This document shows positions 8,802 through 20,416 of a stretch of DNA of 64,000 nucleotides, one piece after another. This stretch comes from Tianweitania populi. GTDB taxonomy: Bacteria; Pseudomonadota; Alphaproteobacteria; Rhizobiales; Rhizobiaceae. The position numbers and the translations under genes are program-made. A model generated the notes under the pieces. That model was not told the origin of the DNA. It ran no database searches and saw only the letters and a program-made list of their open reading frames with translations. Location: contig NZ_BMZQ01000002.1 of the NCBI RefSeq assembly GCF_014652875.1, positions 744,001 to 808,000 on the forward strand. Direction: 5' to 3'. Numbering within the stretch: the stretch's first letter is position 1; the number at the start of each line of letters is the position of its first letter.

Positions 8802-9443
8802 TTAATTCGTCGTGGAGCGCACCGCACCCACCAACGGCGACGTGCTGCCGCCGCGAATGCTGTTCCAGCGCCCGGAATGGTTTTCGGCCTGCCGTTTGAG
8901 AAAACGGTAGCCGGTCTGTTCCCAGGCGAGAACCTGATCGTTCAGGTTGTCGAGGATGTAATCGCCATGATCGGTGCGGACCGTCAGCACGGCATGGCCT
9001 TCGCCGTCCGGCTTGCGCACCACGGTCATCAGCAGGTTTGCGGAGGAAATCCCGCGCTGCATCAGAACCCGACGCTTTTGCAGGGCGAAATCCTCGCAAT
9101 CACCGCGCTGGCCGCCTTCGCTGGGATAGGCCCACCATTCCTGACGCCCGTAAAGGTCATTGTCGCTGACCGGCTCGACGCTGCGATTGACGGTCTGGTT
9201 GACCCGAGCGATCAGGCCAAAGGTAGCGTCTGTCAAAGCGACGGGCTTCACATTGCTGCTGCGAATGGCGCAGTCGCCAGGATAGCGCTTGCAGAATTCG
9301 TAGTGACCGATGGGCTGCGAGGTGATGCCGCCCACGTCCATTGCGGCTGCCTTGGCCTGCCCCCCGGCCGACACTGAAACCGCTGAAAACACAAGAGCGC
9401 CTGCCAGCAGGATCGCCTGTGTCCATCCGCGCGCGACCTTCAT
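8802..9443 (-). CDS. Bacterial transglutaminase-like cysteine proteinase (PF06035 type), exported
   Basis: A 213-residue protein with a signal peptide or membrane anchor (hydrophobic 9-25, possible cleavage near SVSA). It has the Cys-His-Asp triad of the bacterial transglutaminase-like cysteine proteinase family: Cys116 in GDCEDFA, His150 in GEGHAVL, Asp165 in YILDN. The best-known member, LapG, is a periplasmic protease that cleaves large surface adhesins under control of the c-di-GMP receptor LapD. No LapD- or adhesin-like gene is in this window, so that role is only an analogy; many rhizobial paralogues have no known substrate. Monocistronic, ending in a strong terminator. Confidence 0.82.
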   Translation of the reverse strand: MKVARGWTQAILLAGALVFSAVSVSAGGQAKAAAMDVGGITSQPIGHYEFCKRYPGDCAIRSSNVKPVALTDATFGLIARVNQTVNRSVEPVSDNDLYGRQEWWAYPSEGGQRGDCEDFALQKRRVLMQRGISSANLLMTVVRKPDGEGHAVLTVRTDHGDYILDNLNDQVLAWEQTGYRFLKRQAENHSGRWNSIRGGSTSPLVGAVRSTTN

Positions 9444-9598
9444 GGTGCCCTCGCCCCGCTTCCCCTCGTTAAGGAAAAATTAAGAGGAGTTACCAGGAAG
9501 AGTCAATTCACAGGGTCAAGAAGCTTCTTCTTTTGGTTAAAGGCGCGAAGCTTTCCCTGGGATAACGCGGAAAATTAGGCCTGGGCTGATCGTGCGAT

Positions 9599-10876
9599 CT
9601 AGCTATCCTGGCTATGAACGACCTGCGGTTTAGCTCTACCGGCTGATGGTCCGCCGTAAGCGCGCATGAAGTCGACGATACGGGGTACGATCTCGGCGCG
9701 GAAGCGCGAGCCGTTGAAGACGCCGTAGTGTCCAACGGTTGGCTGCACGTAGTGGCTCTTCTTCTCCGAAGCCAGGTTCGTGCAGAGGTCATGCGCGGCC
9801 TGCGTTTGACCGAGACCCGAAATGTCGTCGTTCTCGCCTTCGATCGTCAGCAGCGCGGTGTTGCGGATGGCGGACGGGTCGACGCGGGTGCCGCGATGTT
9901 TCATCGTCCCCTTCGGCAGGCGATGTTCGATGAAGACGGTTTCCACCGTTTGCAGGTAGAACTCAGCCGTAAGATCCATGACGGCCAGGTACTCGTCATA
10001 GAAATCGCGGTGCTTTTCCGCTGAATCGCCGTCGTTCTTCACCAGGTGCATGAAGAAGTCCTTATGCGCGCCGATATGGCGGTCGAGGTTCATGCTCATG
10101 AAGCCGGTGAGCTGCAGAAAGCCGGGATACACATCGCGCATGAAGCCGGGTTCGGGGAACGGCACCTGCATGATGACATTGCTGCGGAACCAGTCGAGAT
10201 CATGCTCGGCGGCGAGGTTGTTGACGGCCGTCGGATTGCGGCGGGTGTCGATCGGACCACCCATCAGGGTCATGCTGGCCGGAGCAAACGGGTCGCCGCG
10301 CTGTTCCATGATGGCGACGGCCGCGAGCACGGGAACGGAGGGCTGGCAGACGGCCATGACATGCGTGTCTGGACCAAGTTCATGCAGCATTTCAATGACA
10401 TAGTCGATGTAATCATCAAGGTCGAAGCGCCCTTCGGACTGCGGCACCATGCGGGCGTCGGTCCAGTCCGTGATGTAGACTTCGGCATGGCTCATCATGG
10501 ATTCCACCGTGCCGCGCAACAGCGTAGCGTAGTGGCCGGACATGGGGGCAACGATCAGCAGCTTGGGGTCGGGAGCACGTTCGGCGGGCAGGTCGCGCTC
10601 GAAATGTATCAATTTACAGAAGGGCTTAGCCCAAACAATCTTTTCTGTGACGGCAACGGTTTGGGTGCCGACTTTCGCGGTGGGAAGATCGAAGGCAGGC
10701 TTGCCGTATTGGCGGGTGGTGCGCTCGAATAGCTCGGCGCTGGCAGCGATCGTGCGGCCGAAAACCGTTTCGGTAAAAGGGTTTAGCGGATTGGTGTAGA
10801 GCGTGCGGACAGCCTCGGCCACAGCACGCGACGGCTGGAGGGCCGCATGCTGCAAAGCATAGAACTGATAGAACAT
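9599..10876 (-). CDS. phaZ: Intracellular polyhydroxybutyrate depolymerase
   Basis: Hydrolyses stored polyhydroxyalkanoate granules in the cytoplasm to release hydroxybutyrate as carbon source. The 425-residue alpha/beta-hydrolase uses a cysteine in the lipase-box position, VCQPSVP (Cys177). The other triad members are probably the Asp in EGENDD (350-351) and His383 in VGHYGVF. The C-terminal GHYGVFNGSRF segment is typical of this enzyme. The ATG at 10876 is preceded by AGGAAA at good spacing; an in-frame GTG 7 codons upstream is less likely. Alternative name: esterase-type PHA depolymerase, PhaZ1 class. No PHA synthase or phasin gene is close by. Confidence 0.9.
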   Translation of the reverse strand: MFYQFYALQHAALQPSRAVAEAVRTLYTNPLNPFTETVFGRTIAASAELFERTTRQYGKPAFDLPTAKVGTQTVAVTEKIVWAKPFCKLIHFERDLPAERAPDPKLLIVAPMSGHYATLLRGTVESMMSHAEVYITDWTDARMVPQSEGRFDLDDYIDYVIEMLHELGPDTHVMAVCQPSVPVLAAVAIMEQRGDPFAPASMTLMGGPIDTRRNPTAVNNLAAEHDLDWFRSNVIMQVPFPEPGFMRDVYPGFLQLTGFMSMNLDRHIGAHKDFFMHLVKNDGDSAEKHRDFYDEYLAVMDLTAEFYLQTVETVFIEHRLPKGTMKHRGTRVDPSAIRNTALLTIEGENDDISGLGQTQAAHDLCTNLASEKKSHYVQPTVGHYGVFNGSRFRAEIVPRIVDFMRAYGGPSAGRAKPQVVHSQDS

Positions 10877-11010
10877 GAGGTTTCCTAGTCGCGACACGGC
10901 TCACCCGAGCCTGAGAAAGGCGTCAGGATAAACTAGGACTCACAATGCTGCGTTGCAATAGGGGTGCGTGACAGCGCAAAACGGGCATATGGCAGCACAA
11001 AATACCCGAA

Positions 11011-11304
11011 TTAAGTGGCTGCGCCCTCCACAATGATCATCTCAGCGTCGGCGCATTCCTGTCGGATCGCCTTGGCCGCTTGATACTCGGGCGAGTCGTA
11101 ACATTGGCGCGCGATATCCACCGTTTCGAATTCGATGACGACATTTCGTCCACGGGCCTTACCCTCGAGTTCGGTCACTTCGCCGCCGCGTGCGAGGAAC
11201 TTTGCGCCGTAGCGTTCGAAGGCCGGCTTGGCAGTGGAAACGTAATCCTTGTAGCGTTCAGGGTCGCGGACATCGACGCGCGCAATCCAGTATCCTTTAG
11301 CCAT
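11011..11304 (-). CDS. DUF1330 protein
   Basis: A 97-residue soluble protein of the DUF1330 dimeric alpha-beta-barrel family. It begins MAKGYWIARVDVRDPERYKDY and has the conserved ARGGEVTELEG and RNVVIEFETVDIARQCYDSPEYQ segments. The fold resembles small monooxygenases and EthD-like proteins, but the biochemical role is unknown. It starts 11 bp after the pyrF stop on the same strand and is the last gene of the pmtA/flavin reductase/pyrF group. Confidence 0.88.
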   Translation of the reverse strand: MAKGYWIARVDVRDPERYKDYVSTAKPAFERYGAKFLARGGEVTELEGKARGRNVVIEFETVDIARQCYDSPEYQAAKAIRQECADAEMIIVEGAAT

Positions 11305-11315
11305 GATCTCCTCCT

Positions 11316-12005
11316 TCAGGCTTGCATGTCGGCCAGAATGGCAAGTGCTGCTGCTTTGCGATCGGCAGCTTTCACGATCGGGCGGCCGACCACAAGATGA
11401 GTGGCGCCTGAACGCAGAGCGTCGGCCGGGGTCATCACACGCTTCTGGTCGCCGTGATCGGACCCGGCGGGGCGAATGCCTGGGGTCACGATCGCGAGAT
11501 CGGGTCCCACGACGTCGCGCACGCTGGCGGCTTCAGCCGCCGAACAGACGATGCCGCCCATGCCGGCCTGGCGGGCCTGTTCGGCGCGGCGCAGAACGAG
11601 CGCTTGCGGGTCGATGTCGTAGCCGGCTTCGCGCAGATCCTCGGCGTCCATGGAGGTGAGGACGGTGACGCCGAGCAGGCAGAGATCGGTGCCGCGGGCA
11701 GCTTCCACGGCCGCACGCATGGCCTTCGGATAGGCGTGCAGGGTCAGCATGGAAGCGCCGATGCCGAGTACGCTTTCCACGCCTTTGGCAACGGTGTTGT
11801 CGATGTCGAGCAGCTTGAGGTCGAGGAAGACCTGCTTGCCGTCCCGAACCAGTTCACGCGCGAGATCGAGCCCGCCGGCAAAGGCCAGCTGATAGCCGAT
11901 CTTGTAGAAGGATACGGTGTCGCCGAGTTCGCTGACGACGGCGGACGCGATCGCCAAATCCGGCACGTCGAGCCCTACGATCAGCCGGTCGCGCGCATTG
12001 GTCAT
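11316..12005 (-). CDS. pyrF: Orotidine 5'-phosphate decarboxylase
   Basis: Catalyses the last step of de novo UMP synthesis (OMP to UMP plus CO2). The 229-residue TIM barrel begins with [10 protein letters not shown] and contains the catalytic charged array in [12 protein letters not shown] (Asp-x-Lys-xx-Asp), LTLHAYP, and the phosphate-binding VTPGIRP and VVGRPI segments. Its ATG overlaps the TGA of the upstream flavin reductase gene by four bases (ATGA), indicating translational coupling. DUF1330 follows at 11 bp. Confidence 0.95.
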   Translation of the reverse strand: MTNARDRLIVGLDVPDLAIASAVVSELGDTVSFYKIGYQLAFAGGLDLARELVRDGKQVFLDLKLLDIDNTVAKGVESVLGIGASMLTLHAYPKAMRAAVEAARGTDLCLLGVTVLTSMDAEDLREAGYDIDPQALVLRRAEQARQAGMGGIVCSAAEAASVRDVVGPDLAIVTPGIRPAGSDHGDQKRVMTPADALRSGATHLVVGRPIVKAADRKAAALAILADMQA

Positions 12006-12595
12006 GGTTCCACTCTCTTCGACAATTGGATCGCGCGTTCTATTAAAACGCGGCAGGTGGTTTCCATTTGCCTGCTCGAGCGCTCATCGACAAGGGCGCC
12101 GTTCTCGTCGAACGCCTTGGACGCATGGGCGATGGAGCATTGCGGCGTGATGACTTCGGCACCCACCGCCATGAGGACGGCGCGCAGGTGATACAGACCG
12201 CGCATGCCGGCGAAGGCGCTGTCGGAGGAGGAGCAGAGCGCGACCGCCTTGTCGCTGAACGGACGGACGTCGCGGTTGCCGTCGCGGCGGATGCGGCTGA
12301 CCCAATCCAGTGCGTTTTTCAGGAGCGGCGGGATCGAGGCATTGTATTCGGGGCTGGCGATCAGCAGACCATCATGGGCAAGGATCTGCCGTCCGAGCTG
12401 AAGGGCGGGATGCGGAATGCCCTTCTCGCGCTCCAGGTCTTCATCCATCAACGGTAGCGGATAATCGCCGAGCGAGATGCGCGTGACCTCTGCGCCGGCC
12501 AGCGCCAGTTCACGCTGCGCCACATCGGCGGTCTTGCCGCTGAAAGCGCCGGTCCGAACGGAGCCGGCGAAAACCAGGATGCGCGGGATCAGCAT
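12002..12595 (-). CDS. NADPH-dependent FMN reductase-family protein
   Basis: A 197-residue flavodoxin-like protein. The phosphate loop is [14 protein letters not shown] near the N-terminus, and the [22 protein letters not shown] segment is characteristic of NADPH-dependent FMN/azo reductases of the YieF/ChrR/SsuE-like superfamily. It likely reduces flavins or quinones with NAD(P)H; the substrate cannot be read from sequence. Start ATG at 12595, 11 bp after the pmtA stop. It overlaps pyrF by 4 bp, so pmtA, this gene and pyrF look like one transcript. Confidence 0.85.
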   Translation of the reverse strand: MLIPRILVFAGSVRTGAFSGKTADVAQRELALAGAEVTRISLGDYPLPLMDEDLEREKGIPHPALQLGRQILAHDGLLIASPEYNASIPPLLKNALDWVSRIRRDGNRDVRPFSDKAVALCSSSDSAFAGMRGLYHLRAVLMAVGAEVITPQCSIAHASKAFDENGALVDERSSRQMETTCRVLIERAIQLSKRVEP

Positions 12596-12606
12596 TGCGC
12601 CTTGGC

Positions 12607-13212
12607 TCAGATCTTCCAGGGCCGGCGATAGATCCAGAGCTGCGCGGGTGGAATGTTGCGCAGCATGAAGTCGAAATGCTCGACCGTGTAATTGCCCTTG
12701 CCGGGCGGTACCGGCGACAGCGTGCCATAGGTGATCTGCACGATCGGGCGACCGGCCGGCATGCGATCGAGCAGGTTTTCGACATAGCGGATGCGCTGCG
12801 GGACCTTGAAGCTCAGCAGGGGAACGGCCGAGATGATGCTGTCGAAGCTGGTATTGGCTTTGTCGCCCAGCGTCTTGTCGAGGTCGAAGGCGTCGCCATG
12901 GATGACGTTCACGTCCGGATACTGGGCGCGCAGATGCGAAACGAAATCCTCCGAATATTCGATCGACCAGAGATCGGCGGGCTTCACGCCGCGTGCCAGG
13001 ATCGCCTTGGTGATGACGCCGGTGCCTGGCCCGAGTTCGAGGACCGGCAGGCCGGAGGCCGGCTGCACGACGGAGGCCATGCGCTTTGCGGTGAAGGAAC
13101 TGGTGGGAATGATCGCGCCGACGGCTTTCGGCTTGTCGATCCAGCCCTTGAAGAACTTGAGTTCCTCGTCGAACCGCTCGGTGATCGACTTCTTCCTACC
13201 AGCACCAACCAT
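12607..13212 (-). CDS. pmtA: Phosphatidylethanolamine N-methyltransferase (rhizobial PmtA type)
   Basis: Uses S-adenosylmethionine to methylate phosphatidylethanolamine three times to phosphatidylcholine, a lipid many plant- and animal-associated alphaproteobacteria need for host interaction. The 201-residue soluble class I methyltransferase has SAM motif I VLELGPGTGV (57-66), then LWSIEYSEDF, GDAFDLD and ISAVPLLSF. The amphipathic N-terminal segment (ITERFDEELKFFKGWI) fits membrane association, as known for this family. The start is supported by GGGAAGGA at correct spacing. It lies 83 bp downstream of dnaJ. Its by-product S-adenosylhomocysteine is the substrate of AhcY encoded at 46.8 kb. 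Confidence 0.88.
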   Translation of the reverse strand: MVGAGRKKSITERFDEELKFFKGWIDKPKAVGAIIPTSSFTAKRMASVVQPASGLPVLELGPGTGVITKAILARGVKPADLWSIEYSEDFVSHLRAQYPDVNVIHGDAFDLDKTLGDKANTSFDSIISAVPLLSFKVPQRIRYVENLLDRMPAGRPIVQITYGTLSPVPPGKGNYTVEHFDFMLRNIPPAQLWIYRRPWKI

Positions 13213-13295
13213 GCAGTCGTCCTTCCCAATCCAACTGCGCCAGATAAATGTCAGATTGCGGCGTTTTCAATGCCGCAACGTCATGACTGCATTCC

Positions 13296-14432
13296 TCAGT
13301 CTCCGAAGGACTCAAAGAAGTCCTTCATGCGGGAAAAGAAGCCGCTGGAATTGGGCGAGTTTTCCTTTGAGGACAGCTGCTCGAACTCTTCCAGCAACTC
13401 GCGCTGGCGGCGCGTGAGGTTCTGCGGCGTTTCAATGTCGACCTGGATGTAGAGGTCACCCACCGTCGCCTGGCGCAGCACCGGCATGCCCTTTGAGCGC
13501 AGCCGGAACTGGCGTCCGTTCTGCGTGCCTTCCGGCACTTTGACGCGGGTCTGCGTGCCATCCAGCGTGGTCACCTCGAACTGGCCGCCAAGGGCTGCCG
13601 TAGTCATCGAGATTGGCACCTTGCAGTAGAGATCGGCGCCGTCGCGCTGGAAGAACTCGTGCGGCTTGACCGACAGGAAGATGTAGAGATCGCCGGCCGG
13701 GCCGCCGCGCATGCCGGCCTCGCCCTCGCCCGACAAGCGGATGCGGGTGCCGTCTTCAATGCCGGCCGGAATGTTGACCGACAGCGAGCGCTCTTCGGTG
13801 AGACGGCCCTGTCCCGCGCATTTCGGGCACGGATCCTTGATGATCTGGCCGCGACCCTGACATTGCGGGCAGGTGCGCTCGACCGAGAAGAAGCCTTGTG
13901 CTGCGCGCACACGACCGGTGCCCGAGCACATTGAGCAGGTGACGGGCTGCGTACCAGGCTTGGCGCCGCTGCCGCCGCATTCGTCACAAGTGATGGAAGA
14001 CGGAACCCGAACCTCGGCGGTCTTGCCCGTAAAGGCTTCGCCGAGCGAGATTTCCATGTTGTAGCGAAGATCGCTGCCGCGCTCGCGGCCATTGGCGGAG
14101 CGACGCTGGCGACCGCCGCCCATCATCTCGCCGAAAATGTCTTCGAAAATATCCGAGAATCCGCCAGCCGAACTGAACCCACCACCGCGACCGCCGCCCA
14201 TGCCGTTTTCAAAGGCTGCATGGCCGAAGCGATCATAGGCCGCGCGCTTTTGCGGGTCCTTCAGGCACTCATAGGCTTCGCCGATTTCCTTGAACTTGCG
14301 TTCGGCTTCCGCGTCCCCCGGATTGCGGTCGGGATGGTACTGCATCGCGAGTTTGCGGAAGGCTGATTTCAGCTCTTTCTCATCGGCGCCCTTTTGGACG
14401 CCGAGCATCTCGTAGTAATCGGCCTTGCTCAT
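13296..14432 (-). CDS. dnaJ: Chaperone protein DnaJ
   Basis: Hsp40 co-chaperone that delivers unfolded substrates to DnaK and stimulates its ATPase. The 378 residues comprise a J-domain with HPD at 33-35, a Gly/Phe-rich linker (about 75-130), a zinc-binding domain with four CxxCxGxG repeats ([32 protein letters not shown]) and the C-terminal substrate domains. The ATG at 14432 starts at [10 protein letters not shown]. It is 232 bp downstream of dnaK and separated by a terminator-like hairpin, so it probably also has its own promoter: a CTTGAA hexamer lies at 14496-14501 on this strand, without a good -10 partner. Confidence 0.97.
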   Translation of the reverse strand: MSKADYYEMLGVQKGADEKELKSAFRKLAMQYHPDRNPGDAEAERKFKEIGEAYECLKDPQKRAAYDRFGHAAFENGMGGGRGGGFSSAGGFSDIFEDIFGEMMGGGRQRRSANGRERGSDLRYNMEISLGEAFTGKTAEVRVPSSITCDECGGSGAKPGTQPVTCSMCSGTGRVRAAQGFFSVERTCPQCQGRGQIIKDPCPKCAGQGRLTEERSLSVNIPAGIEDGTRIRLSGEGEAGMRGGPAGDLYIFLSVKPHEFFQRDGADLYCKVPISMTTAALGGQFEVTTLDGTQTRVKVPEGTQNGRQFRLRSKGMPVLRQATVGDLYIQVDIETPQNLTRRQRELLEEFEQLSSKENSPNSSGFFSRMKDFFESFGD

Positions 14433-14515
14433 ATCGCGCTGTCGGGACCCTGGGATTGATGTGTCGGAGGGCGAAATCGCCGGAGCGGGTTCGGCTTCAA
14501 GTAATGAAGCACGGC

Positions 14516-14532
14516 CCGCTATGCCATAGCGG
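14516..14532 (-). repeat. Hairpin in the dnaJ leader
   Basis: A perfect 7-bp stem (14516-14522 with 14526-14532) and 3-nt loop about 84 bp upstream of the dnaJ start. No T-tract follows, so it is likely a leader structure rather than a terminator. Confidence 0.35.
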
Positions 14533-14601
14533 CATCCACACACCCATCATTTTTTATCAATTGATGATCGGCTCAGCTCAGGCCGAGCCTGCTTCCGTCA
14601 A

Positions 14602-14637
14602 GACAAAGCCCGGCGCTTTGCGGCACCGGGCTTCGTT
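14602..14637 (-). terminator. Terminator-like hairpin after dnaK
   Basis: AAGCCCGG (14606-14613) is complementary to 14626-14633, 32 bp past the dnaK stop. On the minus strand the stem is followed by a short T-containing tail (TTTGTCTTG), so termination may be partial, allowing some read-through into dnaJ. Confidence 0.6.
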
Positions 14638-14664
14638 TCACGTGAGTCGTGCAGAAGCTCGCGA

Positions 14665-16581
<1,917 letters not shown>

Positions 16582-16703
16582 GTTGTCTCTCCATTTAGCG
16601 AACAGCGATGGGACCCGGAAACGGCGTTCCCTTTGCTGCCCCTGTCACACGAAATTCCCCGGTCAGGGTTCGATCACGAACCCGTCACCGTGGCGTTGCG
16701 GCG

Positions 16704-16733
16704 TATATAAGAAGGGCAGTTTTTGCGCGCAAG
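16704..16733 (-). promoter_or_regulatory. RpoH (sigma-32) type heat-shock promoter of dnaK
   Basis: Read on the minus strand: CTTG (16733-16730), an 18-bp spacer, then CTTATATA (16711-16704). This matches the -35 CTTG and the C-T-T-A-T-type -10 known for alphaproteobacterial RpoH promoters. The predicted transcript start is near 16697, giving a leader of about 115 nt before the dnaK ATG. Confidence 0.7.
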
Positions 16734-16793
16734 TCGAGTGTGCGCCGCGATTGTATCTTTATGACACGATCAAACGCAGGCGCGCCGACCTCG

Positions 16794-17486
16794 TCAGCTG
16801 ACGGCGTAGCGCAGATGGACGACGCCGTTGTCGAGCTGCTCGCAGGCTTTGAGCGACAGCTGCACCTTGCCAGCGAGGCCATCCGCGCCGGCATCGATGA
16901 AGGCTTGGCGCTCCGGGTTGCCATCCACGGCCGGTGCAATCAGCAGGCTGATTTCGTCAACCAGACCAGCTGCAAGGAACGATCCGTTAATGCCGGCACC
17001 GCCTTCCAACAGCAGGTGCTTGATGCCGAGTTCGCGGTTCAGCACTCCGAGCGCTTCGGCCAAGTCGATGTCGGACTGTTCGGCAACGATATAGGAGACG
17101 CCGTCGCTGGCGAGTTCGGCCAGATGGGTGTCGGGCACATCGGCGCCGAGGAGAACCACGACATGGTCGCCGCCGACATCCGGCTTGTCGAAATGGAGCT
17201 TACCGGAGCGATCGAGTGCGATGGCGTAGGTGTCGGCTTCGCGTTTGGCGAAGTGGAACGGACGCTCGACCTGACCGGCTTCAGCGGGCAGGTGGGCCTG
17301 CGCCTTGCTCATTTCGGCCATGGTGACACGGCCGACGATCCAGGCATCGCCGTTCAGTTGATCGTGGATCGTCTCGTAGGCACCGGTCCAATCGCTACGC
17401 TCCCCGTCCGGGCTTTCCGTCCAGCGGCTGGGGTGAAGGCGTCCGTCGATGGAGGACACCATTAGGCAGGTCACATGCGGCTTCAT
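16794..17486 (-). CDS. RibD C-terminal/dihydrofolate-reductase-fold protein
   Basis: A 230-residue single-domain protein of the RibD C-terminal/DHFR-like superfamily. It begins KPHVTCLMVSSIDGRL, continues through AWIVGRVTMAEMSK, and has the NADP-binding LLLEGGAGINGSFLAAGLVDEISL segment. These proteins are NADPH-dependent reductases, some acting on diaminohydroxyphosphoribosylaminopyrimidine. No deaminase domain is fused and no riboflavin gene is near, so the substrate is unknown. It ends 213 bp before the dnaK start, leaving the dnaK promoter in the gap, and lies 34 bp downstream of the cupin gene on the same strand. Confidence 0.82.
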   Translation of the reverse strand: MKPHVTCLMVSSIDGRLHPSRWTESPDGERSDWTGAYETIHDQLNGDAWIVGRVTMAEMSKAQAHLPAEAGQVERPFHFAKREADTYAIALDRSGKLHFDKPDVGGDHVVVLLGADVPDTHLAELASDGVSYIVAEQSDIDLAEALGVLNRELGIKHLLLEGGAGINGSFLAAGLVDEISLLIAPAVDGNPERQAFIDAGADGLAGKVQLSLKACEQLDNGVVHLRYAVS

Positions 17487-17520
17487 ACGCGGGTTCCTTG
17501 CTGTTGTCGTGGGATGCGGC

Positions 17521-17919
17521 TCAGGCGGACCTGCCGAGATAATCGTCGTCCGCGACCTTGTGCAGCCAAGACACGGAAGCGCCGTCCTTGACCTCGGCGA
17601 TCGCGATATGGGTCATCGCGCAATCGGGTGAAGCGCCATGCCAATGCACCTCATCGGGCGCAAAAAACACGATGTCACCGGGGCGGATCTCTTCGACCGG
17701 ACCGCCTTCTCGTTGAGCGCGGCCGAGACCTGAGACAACCAGAAGTGTTTGGCCGAGGGGATGGGTGTGCCAGGCGGTGCGCGCGCCGGGTTCGAATGTC
17801 ACGGTTGCGCTGTTTAATCCGCCGCTGCCGGTGAAGGGTGCGTCGAGACGCACCCTTCCCGTGAAATACTCCTCCGGGCCCTTCTTCGAAGGCACGATTC
17901 CGCTGCGCTTGATCTCCAC
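17521..17919 (-). CDS. Small cupin-domain protein
   Basis: A 132-residue single-cupin protein. Metal-ligand positions are visible in TAWHTHPLGQTLLVVSG (two His, then a Gln where cupins usually have Glu) and in EVHWHGASPDCAMTHIAI (a His of the second motif). Related proteins include carboxymuconolactone-decarboxylase-associated cupins and small quercetinase-like proteins, but the reaction cannot be assigned. The gene sits between pheT and the RibD-like gene on the same strand, with 34 bp to the latter, suggesting co-transcription of those two. Confidence 0.82.
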   Translation of the reverse strand: MEIKRSGIVPSKKGPEEYFTGRVRLDAPFTGSGGLNSATVTFEPGARTAWHTHPLGQTLLVVSGLGRAQREGGPVEEIRPGDIVFFAPDEVHWHGASPDCAMTHIAIAEVKDGASVSWLHKVADDDYLGRSA

Positions 17920-17997
17920 GGTTAAATCCTTTCCCGGCTGCGAGCCAATAAGCTCTTCAGCCGGGGAGATAGGATCAACCGTCGCGGAAACCAGTTT

Positions 17998-20412
17998 TCA
18001 GCCGCGCAGCACGCCGCCGGTCTGCTTGCTGACATTGGCGACGATCTTGGCGGCGAGCGCCTCGAAGTCCTCTTCGGTGAGCGTCTTGTCGGTCGGCTGG
18101 ATCGCCACTTCGATCGCCACCGACTTCTTGCCATCCCCGAGCGAGGCGCCTTCGAAGATGTCGAAGACGGACACGCCAGTGATCAGCTTCTTGTCCGCGC
18201 CGAGTGCTGCCTTGGTGAGCGAACCGGCTTCCACCGTGCGATCCACCACGAAGGCGAAATCGCGTTTTACGGCCTGGAAGTTGGACAGTTCCAGCTTCGG
18301 CTTGGTGCGGGTCGGCTTCTGCTTTGCTTCCGGGATCGCGTCCACGAAGATCTCAAAGCCGGCAAGCGGGCCTGAAGCGTCGAGGAGATCGAGCGTGTCG
18401 GGGTGGAACTCGCCGAAGGTGCCGAGCACGGTCTTCGGGCCGAGCTTGATCGTGCCTGAGCGGCCCGGATGATACCATGAGGGACCGCCAGCCTCGACCT
18501 GCAGCTTGTCGACCGGTGCCCCGCAGGCTTCGAGGGCCGCGAACGCATCGGCCTTGGCGTCGAACACGCCGACGGACTTGGCAGTACCGGACCAATGACG
18601 GCCGGCGCCTTCCAGCGTCGCGGTGCCGCGGCGGATGCCGGCTGCCACGCGGCGCTGCTTGTCCGGCGTGTTGCCTTCATAGGTGCCGGACACCTCGAAC
18701 AAAGCCACATCACCGATGCCACGATCGGCATTGCGCTGCGCGGCGGCAATCAGGCCGGGCAACAACGACGGGCGCATGTCAGACATATCGGCAGCAATCG
18801 GATTGGCGAGCTTCAGGCCGATCTCGCCGCCGCCGAATGCCTTGGCCTGCGCTTCCGGAATGAAGGACCAGGTGATCGCTTCCATCATGCCACGCACGGC
18901 CAGCGCACGACGGGCGTTGCGGGTGCGGATCTGCAGCGTGGTGAGGATGCGGCCGTTCACGGCATCCAGGCTCGCCAGCGGGGTGGAGGCGATCTTGTCG
19001 ACGCCCACCATGCGCATGACTTCTTCCACGAGGTCGGCCTTGCCGTCCACATCCGGGCGCCAGGAGGGCACGGTGACATCGACGACATAGCCGGCGCCGT
19101 TGATGCCGAAGCCCAGGCGCTGGAGGATTTCGAGGCTCTGCTCGCCCGGCACATCAAGGCCGGTCAGCCGCTTCACTTCCGTGACCGGGAAGGTGATGAG
19201 CTTGGGCGTATAACCGGCATAACCGACGACACGGCTTTCCGTCGGCTGGCCGCCGCAGAGATCAAGCACGAGTTCGGTGGCGCGCTCAAGACCCGGCACC
19301 ATATATTCGGGATCCACGCCGCGCTCGAAGCGATAGCGCGCATCGGTGATGATTCCCAACGAGCGGCCGGTGCGGGCGATGTTCAGCGGCTCCCACAGCG
19401 CAGACTCAATCAGCACGTCGGTGGTGTTTTCATCGCAGCCAGAATGCTCGCCGCCCATGACGCCGGCGATAGATTCGACGCCGTTTTCATCCCCGATGAC
19501 GCAGATTTCCGGGTTCAGCTTGTAATCGCGCCCGTCCAGCGCCAGCACGGTCTCGCCTTCTGCCGCGCGGCGCACGGTAAGGTTGCCCTTCACCTTGGCG
19601 GCGTCGAAGACGTGCAGCGGGCGGCCCTGATCGAAGGTCATGTAGTTGGTGATGTCGACCAGCGCATTGATGGGGCGCAGGCCGATGCTGAGTAGACGCT
19701 GCTGCATCCACTTGGGCGACGGGCCGTTCTTGACGCCACGCACCAGCCTCAGCGCGAAGCCGGGGCAAAGCGACGGCGTATCAGCGAAATCAAGGCTGAC
19801 ATCGACCGGGCACTCGCCCGAGGCTTCGAAGGCAGGTGAGGCCGGCACCTTGAGCGTGCCGAGGCCGGATGCCGCAAGATCCCTGGCAATGCCGTAAACG
19901 CCGGTGGCGTCGGGATGGTTGGGCGTCAGGTTGATGTCGATGACGGGATCGTCGAGGTGGGCCCAGCTCGCATAAGACTGACCGACCGGCGCGTCCTCCG
20001 GCAGTTCGATGATGCCGTTATGCTCGTCGGAGAGTTCCAACTCGCGCTCCGAGCACATCATGCCGCGGCTTTCGACACCGCGAATGTTGCCGACCGACAG
20101 GGTCACGTCGATGCCGGGCACATAGGTGCCGGGCGCGGCGAAAGCACCAACGAGGCCGGCACGGGCATTGGGCGCACCGCAAACCACCTGGATCGGAGCG
20201 CCCTGCCCGACGTCCACAGAGAGGACCTGCAGCTTGTCGGCATCGGGATGACGCTCAGCGGTCAAAACCCTGGCGATCGTAAACGGGCGCAGGCCAGCCT
20301 TGTCATCGACGGATTCGACTTCAAGACCGATGGCGGTCAGCCGCTCGACGATCTGTTCGAGCGAGGCGTCGGTTTCCAGATGGTCTTTCAGCCAGGATAA
20401 AGTGAGCTTCAT
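17998..20412 (-). CDS. pheT: Phenylalanyl-tRNA synthetase beta chain
   Basis: Large subunit of the (alpha-beta)2 phenylalanyl-tRNA synthetase, needed for tRNA recognition and for editing mischarged Tyr. The 804 residues contain an N-terminal tRNA-binding OB domain (about 40-150), the B3/B4 editing domain (around 210-390), B5, a catalytic-like core and the C-terminal FDX-ACB anticodon-binding domain (about 710-804, starting near [13 protein letters not shown]). The ATG at 20412 begins [12 protein letters not shown], the standard N-terminus. It follows the unknown gene at 20417 by 4 bp, so pheS, the insert and pheT appear co-transcribed. Confidence 0.97.
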   Translation of the reverse strand: MKLTLSWLKDHLETDASLEQIVERLTAIGLEVESVDDKAGLRPFTIARVLTAERHPDADKLQVLSVDVGQGAPIQVVCGAPNARAGLVGAFAAPGTYVPGIDVTLSVGNIRGVESRGMMCSERELELSDEHNGIIELPEDAPVGQSYASWAHLDDPVIDINLTPNHPDATGVYGIARDLAASGLGTLKVPASPAFEASGECPVDVSLDFADTPSLCPGFALRLVRGVKNGPSPKWMQQRLLSIGLRPINALVDITNYMTFDQGRPLHVFDAAKVKGNLTVRRAAEGETVLALDGRDYKLNPEICVIGDENGVESIAGVMGGEHSGCDENTTDVLIESALWEPLNIARTGRSLGIITDARYRFERGVDPEYMVPGLERATELVLDLCGGQPTESRVVGYAGYTPKLITFPVTEVKRLTGLDVPGEQSLEILQRLGFGINGAGYVVDVTVPSWRPDVDGKADLVEEVMRMVGVDKIASTPLASLDAVNGRILTTLQIRTRNARRALAVRGMMEAITWSFIPEAQAKAFGGGEIGLKLANPIAADMSDMRPSLLPGLIAAAQRNADRGIGDVALFEVSGTYEGNTPDKQRRVAAGIRRGTATLEGAGRHWSGTAKSVGVFDAKADAFAALEACGAPVDKLQVEAGGPSWYHPGRSGTIKLGPKTVLGTFGEFHPDTLDLLDASGPLAGFEIFVDAIPEAKQKPTRTKPKLELSNFQAVKRDFAFVVDRTVEAGSLTKAALGADKKLITGVSVFDIFEGASLGDGKKSVAIEVAIQPTDKTLTEEDFEALAAKIVANVSKQTGGVLRG

Positions 20413-20416
20413 TCAA

